Positions 62,801 through 64,000 of a stretch of 64,000 bases of DNA are shown piece after piece; position 1 is the stretch's first letter; each line of letters opens with the position of its first letter. Origin of the DNA: Artemisia argyi (Eukaryota; Streptophyta; Magnoliopsida; Asterales; Asteraceae); NCBI GenBank assembly GCA_030686995.1, contig CM060697.1:102580772-102644771 (forward strand), read 5' to 3'. The notes below the pieces were generated by a model. The model was not told the origin of the DNA. It did not search any database and worked only from the letters and a program-made list of their open reading frames with translations. The position numbers were made by a program, and so were the translations under genes.

Positions 62801-63262
62801 AGATACAATCCCTATTCTTGTTGTCGGTGAAAGCGAGTCTAGAAATGCATGCAATGAGCTTTGTAAATGTTGGAGATGTGGTTCATCTAAACAGTCATCG
62901 ACAACAAGAACGATAGGTGCTGACATTCGAGAATCGGAAACCGGAACGAACCCAGGTCTTCGGTTACTCATTTGAACAAAATCAACCATTGGAAATGCTA
63001 ATTCTGGTAGATTAAGAAGATCTTCTTTGCTGGGAGCTACATATTCGCCTTCACTTCCGTTCAGATTTCGGCATATCACGCATTGCCATTGCCCTGATCC
63101 AAGTAAGATGTTGCAATACAGATTTGCAAAAGCTCCACAATTTTGGCAACGATGTGGGTCCCGCTGAATTATTTGTGGACCCTGCAGGACTTCACGTCCA
63201 GGAGATACCAATGCTCCAAAACCCAAGCTCGGTACATTCATCAGTTTCTTTTGTTTCAGTAC
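59836..63262 (-). CDS. SEC23/SEC24-like COPII coat protein, 3' four exons (5' end outside or unseen)
   Basis: Exons 61442-63262, 60627-60743, 60461-60532 and 59836-59973, all phase 0 with GT-AG introns, give 715 residues. The exon at 63262 opens after an acceptor, so earlier exon(s) lie upstream, perhaps beyond the window. Domains: zinc finger C-x2-C-x18-C-x2-C (CQNC...CVIC, visible residues 39-64), trunk (SAPIVLVVDDCLDEPHLQHL), beta-sandwich, helical region, gelsolin-like end (QSDAAVVLDHGTDVFIWLG) and SSFIHFDEPSFCEWMRSLKV at the C-terminus. It matches the plant family of Arabidopsis AT4G01810, a SEC23-type inner COPII coat subunit acting in ER-to-Golgi vesicle formation with SAR1 (recalled). 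The visible part looks intact. Confidence 0.9.
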
Positions 63263-64000
63263 CTACATACAGAAATGGAACATGTTAAAACAGATATACT
63301 TTTAGTGTAAATCAAAACAAATTGGTCCAGAAGCTTTATGTCATCTCTTAAATTTGAAAACATAAACAAAAACATAATAGGGTGATGTATGACAAAAACT
63401 ATATTACAGTAACAACTCAAGTGCATGGAAAAAAGAGATTTAAAAAGCTGCATTCATTTGAGTATATGCTAGGAAACTTTAGCTCATTTGACCCATTATA
63501 ATTTTATCTAATATTTTAGTTTCACTCATTTGATCCATTAAATATAACTATACAAAATTAATCCAACTCCATCGACCCTTTTATAGGCAGATAGGCCACT
63601 GTTTCCATCTCAAATTTTTTTCATACATGATAGTTAACTTAGAAGAAGGGAAAAACCGTAATAAATAAAACAAACATGATAAAGCAGTGATATGCTGGCA
63701 ACATTTCATAATTCTAGAGCAGTTTCTCAAAGTCGGATTCTTTTTATGTAAATTTTATTTCCAGAAGTTAAATGGTTCTAGTAACAATTACACAAGCCAG
63801 TAGGCCCAAATAAGAAATGAAGTGAAAGACCGTTGCTATTTATTTCAGTCTGCGCACATAAGAATAATGAATAATAAAGAAGCACATAATTTCACTTTGT
63901 TAACAATTCACGACCAAAAAACCTGCCTTTAACATGCAGAAGAATTTGAATGCTTTTATACTGATTCTACAAAGTTGGATGGTTTTGAGTCAATTTTCAA
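63263..64000 (-). other. Intron or upstream part of the SEC23-like gene
   Basis: Starts with a splice acceptor at 63263-63264 (minus strand). No exon is recognisable with confidence. TTTGACCCATT at 63487 and a variant near 63527 repeat a motif also present in intron sequence at 61305 and 61348. Confidence 0.45.

Overview
This is nuclear DNA from a flowering plant, most likely a eudicot of the daisy family (Asteraceae). Three host genes with ordinary GT-AG introns encode plant-typical proteins. The intergenic DNA is AT-rich and full of Helitrons, MITEs, hAT, Mutator-like (MULE) and Ty3/gypsy elements. The family guess rests on remembered resemblance of the gag-protease proteins to those common in Asteraceae genomes. 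No database search was possible.

Layout. 1-5.2 kb: noncoding DNA with arrays of a short imperfect palindrome, degenerate telomere-like repeats, ATT microsatellites and two Stowaway-like MITEs. 5.2-10.7 kb (+): an intact five-exon EF-hand protein gene, with a SINE and a 384-bp Helitron in intron 1. 11.7-12.4 kb: a non-LTR retroposon with a 17-bp target duplication and an almost A-free strand. 12.7-16.4 kb (-): a four-exon cytosolic alkaline/neutral invertase (GH100), followed by about 3 kb of diverged tandem repeats where its leader and promoter should lie. 19.9-25 kb: a MITE, a non-autonomous hAT with 8-bp TSD, and a Helitron with a duplicated head that holds a foldback element, which in turn holds a Copia-like solo LTR.

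25.4-59.0 kb is one nested stack. The base is an autonomous-type Helitron (-) with RPA-like and Rep-helicase genes, all decayed, plus a captured (+) strand fragment of a zinc-finger gene that keeps its introns. A 25-kb MULE (33197-58172; 9-bp TSD, about 117-bp TIRs) sits in the Helitron. The MULE holds four further insertion events: a 3.5-kb solo LTR containing a 5S rRNA-like segment, a second solo LTR of an unrelated family a few bases away, and a gag-protease Ty3/gypsy element (outer) that contains another of the same family (inner). The MULE also encodes two accessory genes besides its transposase: a small Ser/Asp-rich protein and a GRF zinc-finger protein with a C-terminal membrane segment.

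59.8 kb to the window end (-): the 3' four exons of a SEC23/SEC24-like COPII coat gene, whose 5' part lies upstream.

The three host genes do unrelated housekeeping work (calcium binding, sucrose cleavage, ER export). The most unusual material is the MULE with accessory genes, the Helitron gene capture, the 5S-like segment in an LTR, and the dense TGACG palindromes just upstream of the LTR TATA box.
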